In this document: positions 21,976 through 34,009 of the stretch, in pieces
How the letters are laid out: each line of letters opens with the position of its first letter
Numbering within the stretch: position 1 is the stretch's first letter
Assembly (NCBI GenBank): GCA_023362775.1
Contig: JALMGJ010000002.1
Coordinates: 61,182,914 to 61,246,913, forward strand
Direction: 5' to 3'
Length of the DNA stretch: 64,000 nucleotides
DNA from: Charina bottae
Taxonomy: Eukaryota > Chordata > Lepidosauria > Squamata > Charinaidae
Translations under genes and position numbers: made by a program
Notes under the pieces: generated by a model
Told to the model about the DNA's origin: nothing
Databases searched by the model: none
Seen by the model: only the letters and a program-made list of their open reading frames with translations

Positions 21976-23494
21976 CAGGGGTCGGCAAACTTTTTTTGCT
22001 GGGAGCCATTTTGACATGCTCGTGCACATTTTGAAGTGCTCGAGAGCCAGGGGGCGGGGTTTGCGAGCGGGGGCCAATCGCATGGAAGGGGGCGGGGTTT
22101 GCGGGTGGGAGCCAATCGCATGGAAGGGGGTGGGTTTTGCGGGCAGGAGCCAATCGCATGGAAGGGGGCGGGGGAGGTTTGGAAGAAGAAGGGAAAGAGG
22201 CTCGTCTGCTTCGGCGGCGGTGCTTCCAGGTTGTCGCTGCGGCGGCAACGGCTGCCCCTTCGAAAGGGCAGGCTCCGGGGACCCCGAAAATGCCCTCAGT
22301 TTAGGCAGGGAGGCTGCGCGCAAGCTGCGCCAGCTGTTCTGCGGGGAGAATTTCCACCCCGGGGCAGCGTGTGCATGTGGGGAGGGGAGGTTTCTGCCTC
22401 CCTGCCGGAACCGAGGGCATTTTCGGGGTCCCCGGAGCCTGCCCTTTCGAAGGGGCAGCGGCAGCAGCAGCAGCAGTGCTGCCCCTTCGAAAGGGCGGGC
22501 TCCGGGGACCCCGAAAATGCCCTCAGTTTAGGCAGGGAGGCTGCGCGCAAGCTGCGCCAGCTGTTCTGTGGGGAGAATTTCCACCCCAGGGCAGCGTGTG
22601 CATGTGGGGAGGGGAGGTTTCTGCCTCTCTGCCAGAACCGAGGGCATTTTCGGGGTCCCCGGAGCCTGCCCTTTCGAAGGGGCAGCGGCAGCAGCAGCAG
22701 CAGTGCTGCCCCTTCGAAAGGGCGGGCTCCGGGGACCCCGAAAATGCCCTCAGTTTAGGCAGGGAGGCTGCGCGCAAGCTGCGCCAGCTGTTCTGCGGGG
22801 AGAATTTCCACCCCGGGGCAGCGTGTGCATGTGGGGAGGGGAGGTTTCTGCCTCCCTGCCGGAACCGAGGGCATTTTCGGGGTCCCCGGAGCCTGCCCTT
22901 TCGAAGGGGCAGCGGCAGCACCCCGAAAATGCCCTCGGTTCCGGCAGGGAGGCAGAAACCTCCCCTCCCCACATGCACACGCTGCCCCGGGGTGGAAATT
23001 CTCCCCGCAGAACAGCTGGCGCAGCTTGCGCGCAGCCTCCCTGCCTAAACTGAGGGCATTTTCGGGGTCCCCGGAGCCCGCCCTTTCGAAGGGGCAGCAC
23101 TGCTGCTGCTGCTGCCGCTGCCCCTTCGAAAGGGCAGGCTCCGGGGACCCCGAAAATGCCCTCGGTTCCGGCAGGGAGGCAAAAATCGCGCGTGCAGGCT
23201 GCCGGGCTTCCCGACGCACAGCTGATTGGCGTGGAGAATTTCCACTGCTTCAGCGCTTCCGGCTTGTCACGCGACACACAGTTTGGAAAGCCCTGCCCGT
23301 CGTCAAGATGGCTGCCGGAGACGGCTGCCAGGTTGCCAGGGGTATGCCCACAGCAACGCACACCATGCCCGCTGCCGCGCCTGCCCCGCCACACTCGCTG
23401 CCGCGCCACGCCCGCCACGCCTGCCTGCGGAAGAGCCACACTCAAGGGGCCAAAGAGCCGCATTTGGCTCGCGAGCCGCCATTTCTGACCCTTG
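21976..23494. mobile_element. GC-rich hAT element, copy B (1519 bp) carrying a palindromic array
   Basis: Begins CAGGGGTCGGCAAACT directly after the right TSD of copy A and ends TTCTGACCCTTG. It is flanked by CTCTAGAC at 21968-21975 and 23495-23502. The left part has the same GC-box/CCAAT minirepeats (about 22045-22180). The middle (22250-23180) is a 227-bp-period array, part direct and part inverted. The right part ends with the shared GAGCCACACTCAAGGGGCC block. It encodes no transposase. Confidence 0.9.
22250..23180. repeat. 227-bp tandem array with inverted final unit(s)
   Basis: The marker GGCTCCGGGGACCCCGAAAA recurs at about 22271, 22498 and 22725, giving a period of 227 bp. From about 22919 the sequence switches to the reverse complement of the same unit. 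Each unit is itself bounded by inverted CTGCCCCTTCGAAAGGGC motifs with CAG-rich spacers, so the region can form large stem-loops. Confidence 0.9.
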
Positions 23495-23502
23495 CTCTAG
23501 AC

Positions 23503-25164
23503 CATAGATGATCCTCACCAGTGTCATATGGCCATGCTTAAGCATAGAATTTTAAAAAAAAATTATTTTAAAAAATAGCAATCTTATTGCTGAGAGGGAG
23601 AAAAAAAGAATCCTAGCCATTACATCCCATTACTCACACCCCATTGTCTTGATTTCTATGTTCATTTACACATTTTTGAAGATTTCTTCCATTTTATTTT
23701 CTCTTTTGGGGCTTACAATGTGGAATAAGATCAATAAATCACCCCTCACGGGCAAGAATAGCAATCTTTCTATGTAAGCCATTCTGCAAACCTTTTTAGC
23801 TGAAGTATAGGGTAAAATGCTTTAAATGATAACTAAAATAACAATGGCTCAACATCCATCATTTTATGGATAATTCTGAATTGATTTTATAATTTTATTT
23901 TTGAATCTTATTCTCTTTCATACAGCACATTTATTTTTAAGTCCTCTGTTTTTTTGTTGGTGTTGATGTTGTTTTTCTTTGCAGAAATACATTCACTTTT
24001 TTAATAACTATTCCTATTGTCTCAGAAGATTTCAAAATACTAGCATTTCCATTGCTGACTCTAGCAAAGTATCAGCCAGTACAGTGTAGCAATAAAAGTG
24101 TTAGAATAGGATAGGGAAGTCTTTGCAGATTCAAGTCCCCACTAATACAGAATTCACTGGGTATTGTTAGACAGCCATTCTCTCTCAGCCCAACTTACGG
24201 AATTGTTTTTGTGGGTACAGAAATTAAGAGAGACCCTTATATCTCATAAAATAGGTGGGATATAATTCTAAGAAATAATTCAGAAAACTGCATGACATGC
24301 TCAGTTCTGGTAGACCTTGTAACTTGTTTCTGGAAGAGCAGTTCCTAATAACATACTTAGCTACTTTTGAAATTTGAATGGGAAATAGCTTATAATTTAC
24401 TACAGGTGATGCTGGGGGCACTGTGCATGTACAGTTGCTTTCCGAGGAAGGAAAAGTCAAAGGGCATGCTGACAATACATATGCCATTACATGTGCCTAA
24501 TTAATTCACTGAGATGTTGCCAGCATTGAGCTTCTAGGGCTGTATAATATTAACTCTTCCAATACAAACAATGGACCAAGCGTTCCTTGGAATATCTTCA
24601 CTGAAAACAGTAAGCAATGCTTAGGACTGAACTATGCATAATACAGTTCCATTTAATGTTATATAGGAGTAAGCCTTCTTTAACAAAATATATGATTGCT
24701 CTTTAATTAGTTACCCTCTTTATACTTGGAGCAAAACCGGCATAGACAGTTAGCATTGCTATACCAAAGTAGGAAAGTCTGTGTATGGTCTTTTCTACAA
24801 TAGATAAGGGTCCCATGCAGGAGCGGGGATCAATAAGCATTACAAAAGTTGTACACTGCCAGCCTTAGTCATATCCATGCCACATGCACCATTCCACACT
24901 ATTCAGTTCTGGGTTCTGGGACATTTTGACCAGTATATCACAAAGCAACCAAAGTCCAGTTTTACCCCAACATGCTCATGCTATTCTGTGCAAACTAGGA
25001 TTTCCTAGACACTACCTTGCAAGCCAACATACCGTTGCCTGCATCTTAACAACAAGGAGTTACTTCTAGTGTACTGACACACACTAGGGGTACTGAAGGA
25101 GATCTGAAAAGATCATGGTAGTTGTGTTTCACATGGAAAATGGAGTAAATAATTCCAAGTAATG
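23503..25164. other. AT-rich intergenic stretch, nothing recognised
   Basis: No gene, and no repeat with readable ends. A few short open frames have no family features. Confidence 0.5.
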
Positions 25165-25780
25165 CATAAATAGAAAAAGTTAGACCAAGTAGATGATTTT
25201 GTGCATATGGTAGAATGTTTAGTAAAGATTGAAAAATGAATGGAGAAACTTTAAGATGTACAGTACTAATGCTGGTAGAAAAGTAGTGAATAGCCTGTGG
25301 CCTCTTGGAACTTCCAGGGAATGTTTATTTTGTTCAAAGAAGCAAAAATGGCTGTGTATGAAAGTGCATTTCTGATATACAGTATAAAACTGAGAGCTGA
25401 GTATTTGAGGAGAAACATAAAAGTAAACTGAATGCAGTAGGAATGGGATACTTAACTGTGTATGGTAAAACAAGAGGAGATAATGTCAAGAATTGATGAA
25501 TGAATGTGGATTGAATACAAAGGTGAGTGACCTGTATGAAATATGCTGAGGTGGTTTGCTCATGTACGAAGAAGGAATGATGACTGAAATGCAAAACCAG
25601 TATATGAAGGGAGAGTGAATGGGTTGAAAGGAAAATTGAGAGGTAGTGGTTGGATGGAATTGATGAGATCCTCAAAAAGAGAGAGTAAGAAGTTTAAAGA
25701 GCTAAAAGCAATGTGTGAAATGGTGGATGCAAAGATGGTTTGCAAGGATAGAAAAGTATGTTGTCCATAGCCAATGAAAC
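25165..25780 (+). mobile_element. Degenerate non-LTR retrotransposon 3' coding remnant
   Basis: The plus strand translates, across stops and frameshifts, to a reverse-transcriptase C-terminal pattern: KAKMAVYESA-like and ...LRRNIKV, then MLRWFAHVRRRN, followed by GRVNGLKGKLRGSGWME. The LRW(F)GHVxRM motif is common in RTE- and related-clade elements. Subfamily unknown; badly decayed. Confidence 0.5.
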
Positions 25781-25791
25781 TGGAGTAAATA

Positions 25792-27250
25792 GATTTATTT
25801 ATTTATTATTTATATTTATATCACCGCCCATCTCCCCTGAAGGGGGACTCTGGGTGGTTTACAGTAAAATCCTGAATTAAAACCATATAAATATAAAAAT
25901 CACTACTAACAATTACTATAAAAATAAATAAATATAAAATCCAATTATGGTGAGGTCTTATTCAGTAGGGAGGGCTCTATGGCACAAGCCACCCCCAGGA
26001 GCAACTGTTACCCCTCCCATCCCAAGCAAGGCGGCAGAGCCAGGTCTTCAGATTCTTCCGGAAGGCCGGGAGCGAAGGGGCCCACCTCACCTCTGGGGGC
26101 AGAATATTCCAAAGGGCAGGCGCTACTGCAGACAAGGCCTGCCTTCTGGACCCCGTCAGATGAAATTCCCTTGTCGACAGAGTCCATAGCATGCCCTCTC
26201 TACATGACCGGGTGGGGTGGGTCGATGTATGGGGATGAGACGGTCCCTCAGGTAACCTGGTCCTATGCCATGTAGGGTTTTAAAGGTGATAACCAACACC
26301 TTGAATTGGACCCGGAAGCAAACCGGTACCCAGTGCAGCTTGCGCAGCAGTGGTGTTATATGTGCCGATCTTAAGGCACCAGTAACTGCTCACGTGGCTG
26401 CATTCTGGACCAGCTGAAGCTTCCAGATACTCTTCAAGGGTAGCCCCATGTATAGCACATTGCAGTAGTCTATATGGCAGCCAGAAATGCCACCTCACTC
26501 AAGGATGTATTAACCATCGCCTGGACCCAACCACATGTCACCTCCCTGGCTGCCTTTACCAGCCAGGAAGGGCATGGGTCTAGATGGCATGTGGTGGCAT
26601 TTACAGTCTGGAGGATCCTGTCCACTTCCTCATGTCCAACAGGAGCAAACCATTCCCAGATAACAGGGTAAGTACGCTCCCTCGGCATCTCCCCAGACTG
26701 TGCCACACGCTGAGAGTCCAACTTGGAATGGATCTGAGCGATTTTATCCTGCAGATGCTCGGAGAACTCTTCCAAACGGCCCTGTAAATGGGTCACTGAG
26801 TCTACTTGACCCAAAAGAGATTGAGTAATCTTGAACAGGGTCGTCGGATGGCATTCTGCGGAAGCAATAAGAGCAGAGAAATATTCACATTTCGCCACTC
26901 TTACCGCCACAAGGTAGGCCTTAATAGCGGCTCTAGCTTGTGTTCGGTCAGATTCAGTCTTCGTCTTCCTCCAGCGACGTTCCAGATGTCTCTTAACCCT
27001 CTTCAAAACCCTCAACTCCTCCATGAACCATGGGGGCTGACGGGTTGAATGGGGCAGGAGAGGTTGTACAGGCACGATCCTGTCCAAGGCCCCGGCCACC
27101 TCTCTATTCCAGGTTGCGGCCAGGACCTCCGCTGGACCATGCAGCAGGTCCTCGGGTATTACCCCCAGCTCCCTCTGAAACCTCATCGGGTCCATAAGTC
27201 GCTGGGGGTGGACCAATCGGTCCAGCCTCCCTGCAGAGTGGGGCAGCATA
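25792..27250 (-). mobile_element. CR1/L2-clade LINE with internal deletion
   Basis: The minus strand keeps the linker between endonuclease and reverse transcriptase (26470-27249: RLMDPMRFQRELGVIPEDLL, HRERRWRK-like, and CPSWLVKAAREVTCGWVQ) and the extreme C-terminal part (25977-26470: EFHLTGSRRQALSAVAPALW). The catalytic reverse-transcriptase core is absent: the two segments meet near 26470, where the 36788 copy has over 1 kb more. The tail at 25792-25860 has the usual GGGACTCTGGG block. Confidence 0.85.
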
Positions 27251-30200
27251 GGAGAATAGGAGAAGATTTAGCTATGTTTCCTTTTCATTTCTTCTCCCAT
27301 GCCTTTAATTTCCTCAGCTTACTATTTCTTATTCCTTTTCAGTACTTACTCTGAAAGAGAATAGTGTGATGGGTACGTATACATGCAGTGATTTCAAGAT
27401 AATTCATCTTCAGAGAAAGGAAGAGACAGGGGCAAGAAGACACCAAGCCCATACAGATTAACAGGCATATAGTAGGGATCCCTTGAACATAACTGAAAAT
27501 ACTGAAAAAAGCATGGTAGCCAGGTGTCCTGTGAATAAAAGGAAGCTTATTTATACTAGAGACTGACTAAGTCACACACACAGTGAGCTTGAAGATCCTT
27601 GACAGGTAAGCCTGGGAAAGTGTTAATTCAGAATCCAAAGCCCCCATGATGTTTTTTTTTATTTGCCCCACAAATAAGGTCTTCTCTACTTAACCCCAGA
27701 AGGAAGTTGTGTTTAGGCACAGGGCTGTTTGCATGGTGCTCTGATTTCCTCCCATGGAAAATCCTACAGAAGTGCCCTCTTGTTATATAAGCAGCTCCCT
27801 CCGCAGATACGAATGTCTGTGCTAACTTGCCTTCCGGTTCCTGTCTGTCCTCCTCCTTTTGTCATGAAGTAGTTTTCACCCAAAATGATCCTCAGCATGT
27901 GAGTATACTCTGTCCTGGCTGAAAAACAAGGATCGGATTAGAAGGAGGGGGGGAGGAAGCATCCAAGAGCCTCTGTGCAGCTGGAGTTATCAGCTTGTGA
28001 GGGGGTTGCTTTGCACACCGCCTTCGCACTTGGACTGTTCAGACAGGGTGTGTTAAGTTCCCCTCTCCTGGCTTGTTTTCATGGTCTCACCCAGCTCTGA
28101 CCTGCCTCAAATGTTGACACAATGTCACGTTTCCGACTCCAGTCTTTCATGTGCAGCCGGAGGCTAAATACGGCTGCTGGTTCCTGGAAACAGACGTGCC
28201 TGGCACCCTGTCAGTAGAAACCCAATCCCCATGCGGGCTTGGCACAGCAAACTGAATAACAGGGCCATAGCTCTTCCAGCAGTGTTTCAGCCATAAATAG
28301 GGCTCCCCGAGCAAGCTTCTGGGAATGTAGCAACATGATGAATGCTTTCTTTCCACAGAACATGAGGCTGCGCAGAAAGCAAACGTGGGAATGTAGCCAC
28401 TGATGAGAGCGGAAGGTGTATAATCCATGGTGGGAATGTTTAACGCAGCTTTTCTCAACATGGTGCCTCCCGATAGGTGGGAATACTGGTCATGCTGTCC
28501 TAACTGCTCCTGCATGCTAATGGCCAATTTTTGTCTCTGGAGAGTCACTGGAAAGACACTCAATTCTCGACTGGGAAGAAATTACAATGTGTGTATGCAT
28601 CTATTAGAACTGAAGGGGATCACAAAGCGACGGGTACCTCCACCCAAGGATTCTGTGCCAGCTGAAGCTGGATCCAGAATTTCTCACTCCCATAGCATCA
28701 GAAGTGGTCATGAGCTGAGCTAATTTATTTTCAGCTGGGCTGCCATGTATTTGAAACTGCATTTGAAGTGACTTCCTTTTTGCTCTGCTAAACCTCTGAG
28801 AGCACCTGTGGCATCCTGCCTCCCAGGTCCCGGGGTCAACCCAGCCTCTCCCATTTCCCCATTGATGATCAGTTGCCAGAGTGGCTTGCAGAGACCCTAT
28901 TATTTCTCAGCTGTTAAAAATGCAACAAACAGTGCCTTGGTGGCTTCCTAGCTCTCTGCGTAGTTACAGCTCCAATGACTGGAGAAAGAATTGGACCAAT
29001 GCACACATTATGAAATAAAGCTTGGAATGGGAGGGAGGGGCAAGGCACTGACTGCACGAAGTTTGCACTCTCCAATGAATCACCTGGAAGGAGGACCAAT
29101 TGGCTTATGGTGTTTTCAGTGGTTTGAGGGGTGGTGGCGGCAACAAAGATGTCCAGAGGAGTGGAAGTGGTAGTGGTCATAGATTGGCCCAGTTGAAATT
29201 CCTGTGCTAAAATCTGCATATTGCAGTCTTTGGGCCAAGGATTACCCTGTTTTTCCTCCATAACTTTATGACCTGTCTCAGCTGGCAGGAAAAGACTTCC
29301 CCACAGCCACAAAATGGGTTTCAGGGGATCAGAAGTCTCCCTGGAGATTCTCCCACATCCATACTAGCATTCCAACCTTCAGAGAGCAATATTGGTTTGT
29401 CTCAGTTTTGAGGTTGCTTCTACCTTTTACACGCACCATAGAGACACACAAACTCACACCTTCCCAGACCTCCAGGGCTTTTCTCTCCCTTTCTGGCTCA
29501 TGATTCCAAATGTATCCCCTTCCTACTGCTCTCAGTACCGCACTCTTCTTTCAGGCTTCCCCAGTCCTAGCGTGTGGGCAAACAGAGAAGGAGGCTACAA
29601 GGATCTCCTGTGGGCACAAACTTGGGTCTCGCTATTCGCTTTTCTGAATAGCTCGGGAGCTATATTAGAATGGGCGCAGGTAGCTACATGCAAACTCACA
29701 AAGCCAATGTTTATCCACAAAATCAGAAAATACTGGCATTGGATTACTACACGTGTAGATTGTTTTGCCCCCTATGTAGGATTAAAGTCAGGCACAGTGT
29801 GCAGGCCTGACATTTTGTGCTTACCCCTGTAACCTTAAGCATTTTCTCAGAAACGGGATGTATTCTTGTCCAGAGAAATTCAGCAGTAATTGAGAGGCTC
29901 TCATAATTTTAGCCTCTCATCATCTGTTTGGGAAGCTACTATAGGCAGATGCTGTTTTCCTGGAGGAGAAATCTAGTCATGTGCTCCAGAAGCTTCTTAT
30001 CTTAAGCGACCAAGGTCCTAAAGTAATCTCCTGCAGGGGTAGACAATCTTTTGGTGGCCAGGCACTGACTTTAAAAAGGAGCATGCTGGGAGGGACATGT
30101 TACAAAATGATTTGGGACTGTGGCATGCATGTAGATTTTCTTTTTTCTTCTTTGGGGAGACAGACATCGGGGCATTGTTTTTTAACCCTATGCTAAGCTT

Positions 30201-31264
30201 ATACTGGAGCTTTTAAGGCTTTGTTTTGTTTTGCCTCCCAATGGTCAAAAACTCTTTCACTGATTAAAAAACCTCCAGGAGTTGCCCCCAAATGGTTTGG
30301 AGGCCGTCTGCGTGCTACTGCTAATGGGAGGCTGGAGGAGGCTGATTTATGCGTTAAGTTTGAGGAACATGCTTGCCATATATAAAGCATGTTTGCAGAG
30401 GGCTCTCAAAGTGTGCACACAGACACACATATCTCCTTTTCTACCCCTCCTCACACACTGTGGCAGAAGAGCTGCCTCTTTATCTCTAAAGCATGCAGTG
30501 ACAAGTGCCGAGTGTTTTTGCAGGGGTTTGAAAGATTCCTTGAACTGTGTCCTAGTACAAAAGAGGCTTTGAAATGTGAACTATGTTGTCGTGGAGGGTT
30601 TGGGGCCAGCAGCCCTAGAATGAACCAGAAAATTGTGACTTTAGCTGCCTCAGTACAGGAAAAAAGGAAGCAATAGAAATCTCACTGCAGGTCGGCTTCT
30701 CCTCTCACAGTTAACTGAAGTGATATTAGAGGCCTTTATATATTCTCAGGAGAAGTGCGCTTGAGGAGACGGAAAATGAATGCGGCACCAACACTATTTC
30801 TTTAAGCACTACCAACACTTTCTATCTGGCCCTGGATACTACAGGCAGAAGGCAGTTCTACAGCCGTTCTGCCAGTTCAGGTAAAATGAGTTTCCGCCTC
30901 TCAGGCCATGCAACTGAAACCACCGGTGTCAAGAAATGGTGACCCTGTGAAATAAGATACTGGCTTTGGATAACCCTTAGCTATGTGACAAAAGGTTCGT
31001 GTCAGCCTCATAAAAAGAACAAGAATAATAGTGTGTCTGTGTACGTGACGGAGAGACACAGAAAGAAGAGCAACCATTCTGCAGCATTTCTGTATATTCA
31101 GAGTGAAAATGACTTCAGTCAGGAGCTTATTATCTTACACAGTAGAAATCTCAGTCATGTGTATGGCAAAGAACATTATTGATGGATCCACTCATTAAAG
31201 CAAATATAGATGCGAAATGGGGACATTCAGAGCATATCTACTGGATCAATGCAACTTCACTTTT
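27251..31264. other. Intergenic stretch without recognised genes
   Basis: The longest frames (28147-28563 minus and 29392-29832 plus) have no domain, codon-bias or splice support. Possible hAT-end fragments occur near 28448 (CAGCTTTTCTCAACATGG) and 30035 (CAGGGGTAGACAATCTTTTG), too diverged to bound. Confidence 0.45.
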
Positions 31265-31345
31265 GTTGTTGTTGAATGTTAAAAGCTCCACATCACCTAC
31301 GGAGCAACTGGCACTGATGTGGAGCTTTTAACATTCAACAACAAC
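31265..31345. repeat. Perfect 31-bp inverted repeat with 19-bp loop
   Basis: The arms 31265-31295 and 31315-31345 are exact reverse complements (outer end GTTGTTGTTGAATG, inner end CTCCACATCA), and the loop is 31296-31314. A 9-bp direct repeat ACTGATGTG (31312-31320 and 31344-31352) brackets the right arm. No known element ends were recognised. Confidence 0.9.
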
Positions 31346-31480
31346 TGATGTGTGGATTTTCTGCATGATTCAAATGAGCCACGAGGCTGCTGCACGAGAT
31401 GTTGCTGATGCCTGCATAACTCCAAATGTGAAGGATTGCTTTTTTTGTGGTGGTTTCACAGAGCTACCACATGTTTGATA

Positions 31481-31870
31481 TAGGTAGTCCTCGACCTATG
31501 ACCAACCATTCAAAGTTACGACAGCACACTGAAAAAAGTGACTTATGACCGGTCCTCGCACTTACGACTGTTGCGGCGTCCCCACAGTCATGTGATCAAA
31601 ATTCGGGCGCTTGGCAACTGGCATATATTTATGATGGTTGCAGCATCCCAGGGTCACGTGATTATTATTTGCAACCTTCCCAGACAGCTTCCAACAAGCA
31701 AAATCAATGGGGGAAGCCGGATTCGCTTAACGACCACATGATTCGCTTAACGATCACAGTAAAAAAGGTCATAAAATCGGGCACAGTCATGTTATTCCTC
31801 ACTTAATGACCACATCACTTAGCGACCAAAGTTCCGGTCCCAATTGTGGTCATAAGTAGAAGACTACCTA
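31481..31870. mobile_element. TAGGTAGTCCTCG-type MITE, copy 1
   Basis: The ends TAGGTAGTCCTCGAC and (reverse) TAGGTAGTCTTC form terminal inverted repeats. The interior repeats phrases such as ACTTATGACCGGTCCTCGCA and CTTAACGACCAC. It contains one TCACGTGA octamer (31654-31661). The likely TA target suggests a Tc1/mariner-like origin, which is inference. Related to 35411-35831. Confidence 0.7.
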
Positions 31871-33639
31871 CCAGACAATGTCCTGCAGGAATCAAAAAGG
31901 GTCAGAGGTTGGTGATCTAGATCTAGACTAACGAGACAGGAAACCCTGCCATTATTTCAGTATAAAGATGTGATCTGATCTAAGAACTAGGAACTGTGCT
32001 GTGACCTGGATAGCAGTAGAATGGTTGGTTCTTTTAATATAGAAAGGAGCTATCTGAGTATTTTATAAAAAGAATCTTGATAACAATGTCTTACCGGCAT
32101 TAGAGAAACCCAGAGAAAGCTTTAAATCTCTAAAGGCTGCACAAGGAGGTCGAGGCATGTGCCTGACTTAGCTTCAGAAGGTGAAACAGCCCGTTCCCAG
32201 GAAGGGTCACATTCAAGTCAGAAGATTTCCAAGTAATTAAAGCAAATTGGGGTGAATGAGTCATTTCGTTGCAGGAATTAGAAGCCAGGCAGGAGACGCC
32301 CTCTGCAACTAAGCTCAGAATGAAACCTGGGGGCATGTGCATAGTGACTTGCTTAAAGGCCTTCCCCCTTCAAGATCGAGATGTTCGAGCAGAGCGGGAA
32401 CTTGCTAAACAGTCACATTCCTAATAAAAGTCAGGGGAATGTGAAGTTCCCTCTGGGGACTGAAGGCTGCAGAGGGTGGGGGCTCATTTAATTTATTTCC
32501 TTTCTTTGGAAGGCTGAGGGTGGCGGTGGACCGAGTGATGATACAAATAGGCAGTGCCTTGTCAGCACATGGGTGGGGCTGGGATTTCCCTTTTTTGGTC
32601 CCCCCCCCAAATCTGCTGTTAAGCCTTTTTTAGGTTTACGCTAACACTTTGCATTTTTTCCCTTAAAAAGGTTAGAAGGCAGACAGTTGGCAATATAGCC
32701 AGAAAGAATTCTGAGGAGCGTAAAACAGGAGTTTGGGGGCCACCAGCTGTCCACCTCTGCACCACCCCTAGGGTATTTCTGACAGAGCACAGACCTGCAC
32801 TTTCTGCTTGGCCCACTGCTTCCTGGGTGCAAGAACAGATTATTTATTATTATTATTTTATTTTATCTTATTTATACCCTGCCTATCCCCTCCCTAATGG
32901 AGGGCTCTAGGCCAGGGGTCGGCAAACTTTTTTATGCCAGGAGCCATTTTGACATGCTCGAGGACATTTTGACATGCTCGAGAGCCAGGGGGCGGGGGTT
33001 GCGGGCGGGGGCCAATCGCATGGAAGGGGGCGGGGTTTGTGGGCAGGGGCCAATTGCGTGGAAGGGGGCGGGGTTTGGGGGCGGGATCCAATCGCATGGA
33101 AGGGTAAGATACAGGGCTGCGCTGCGCTTGGCCGGCTGCCCCGGCCCTCGCTCACCTACCATGGCTGGTCCTTGCGGGCCGCCGGCGACGCTCCCATCCC
33201 ACTGCACCCCAGATCTCCAAGGCGCGCAGGCTGGCCAAGGCGGAGGCGCTGCTGGCGGCGCGCGTCTCTGAGCCGGTCTGGGTGCGCTGGTGCTGGGCTG
33301 TGAAGCTGGACGAGCCGCCGGACCTGGAGCGCTTCCACGCGCAGCTGAGCGAGGCCCGGCGTGGCAGGGAGGTGGCCGCAGGGCTCGGGTTAGCGGGGGG
33401 AGAGGACGCCGAACGGCGGGGTGGGGGGATTGATAGGGCAAGAGGGTGCACCCGGAGGGCCTCCCGCGGCCGCTTCTCCAGGAGCGCCTCCAAGGCGGTT
33501 TGCAGAGCGCGCGCTGCGCCCACGGGAACGCCTGGTCCCTCCGCTCCCTCCAGCTCCGCCAGCAGCGCCGCCCGCCCCGTCCCGCCACCCGGCCACCTCC
33601 GCCGGCTCCGTCCCCCCGCCGCCACCACCCCGGCCAGGC

Positions 33640-33848
33640 CCCCTGCGCTGCCCTGCCGCTCGCGTCCCGGGCCCGCGCCCTTGCCCAGCGCCTGGATGCC
33701 GCGGAGCAGCGCCATCTCCAGCCGCAGCAGCCCCTGCAGCCGCTCCTGCGCCGCCTCTGACAGCGCCGTGTCCCGGGCCAGCAGCACCTCCCTGCTGCGC
33801 CGGGCCTCGCTCAGCTGTGCGCGAAAGCGCTCCAGGTCCGGCGGCTCT
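33640..33848 (-). pseudogene. Unidentified captured coding fragment (helical, charged)
   Basis: The minus strand continues from the BCL2L10-like segment with EPPDLERFRAQLSEARRSRE, TALSEAAQERLQGLLRLEMA and LLRGIQALGKG, a long charged helix. A second, inverted copy of the first 62 bp lies on plus at 33312-33373, preceded there by KARRLAKAEALLAARVSEPV. I do not recognise the source gene. Codon-like GC3 bias and conservation between the two copies suggest real exon origin. Confidence 0.45.
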
Positions 33849-34009
33849 GCAGGCATTGCGGAAGAAGAGGCGCTTGCGGCTCTCCAGCTCGTCGGCCACC
33901 CGCCGCAGCGTCTCAGCCGTGCAGCTGGGGTCAGCGCCGCGTCCCCCAGCCGGTGCTGCAGGTAGTCACCCAGCAGCTGCGCCGTCTCCTCTCGCAGCGC
34001 ACCTGGCAT
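33849..34009 (-). pseudogene. BCL2L10 (NR-13)-like exon fragment captured in a hAT element
   Basis: From ATG at 34009 the minus strand reads MPGALREETAQLLGDYLQHR, then after a one-frame shift near 33925 TAETLRRVADELESRKRLFF followed by RNAC. This is the order and spacing of the N-terminal BH4-side region of avian/reptile NR-13 (BCL2L10), a Bcl-2-family regulator of apoptosis at mitochondria. Only about 54 codons are present, the BH3, BH1, BH2 and membrane-anchor parts are missing, and the frame is broken, so no functional protein is expected. The assignment rests on recalled similarity to chicken NR-13. Confidence 0.75.

Noticed and set aside
22036..23511. Frames up to 240 codons in the 22-23.5 kb region
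   Set aside because: Created by the GC-rich 227-bp array inside a hAT element. The same peptide repeats in different frames and strands, as expected from repeat DNA rather than a gene.
28147..28563. A 138-codon minus-strand frame as a gene
   Set aside because: No domain, no splice-compatible context, no recognisable homology; of a length expected by chance over 64 kb.
29392..29832. A 146-codon plus-strand frame as a gene
   Set aside because: Low-information composition, no motif, no promoter or splice context.
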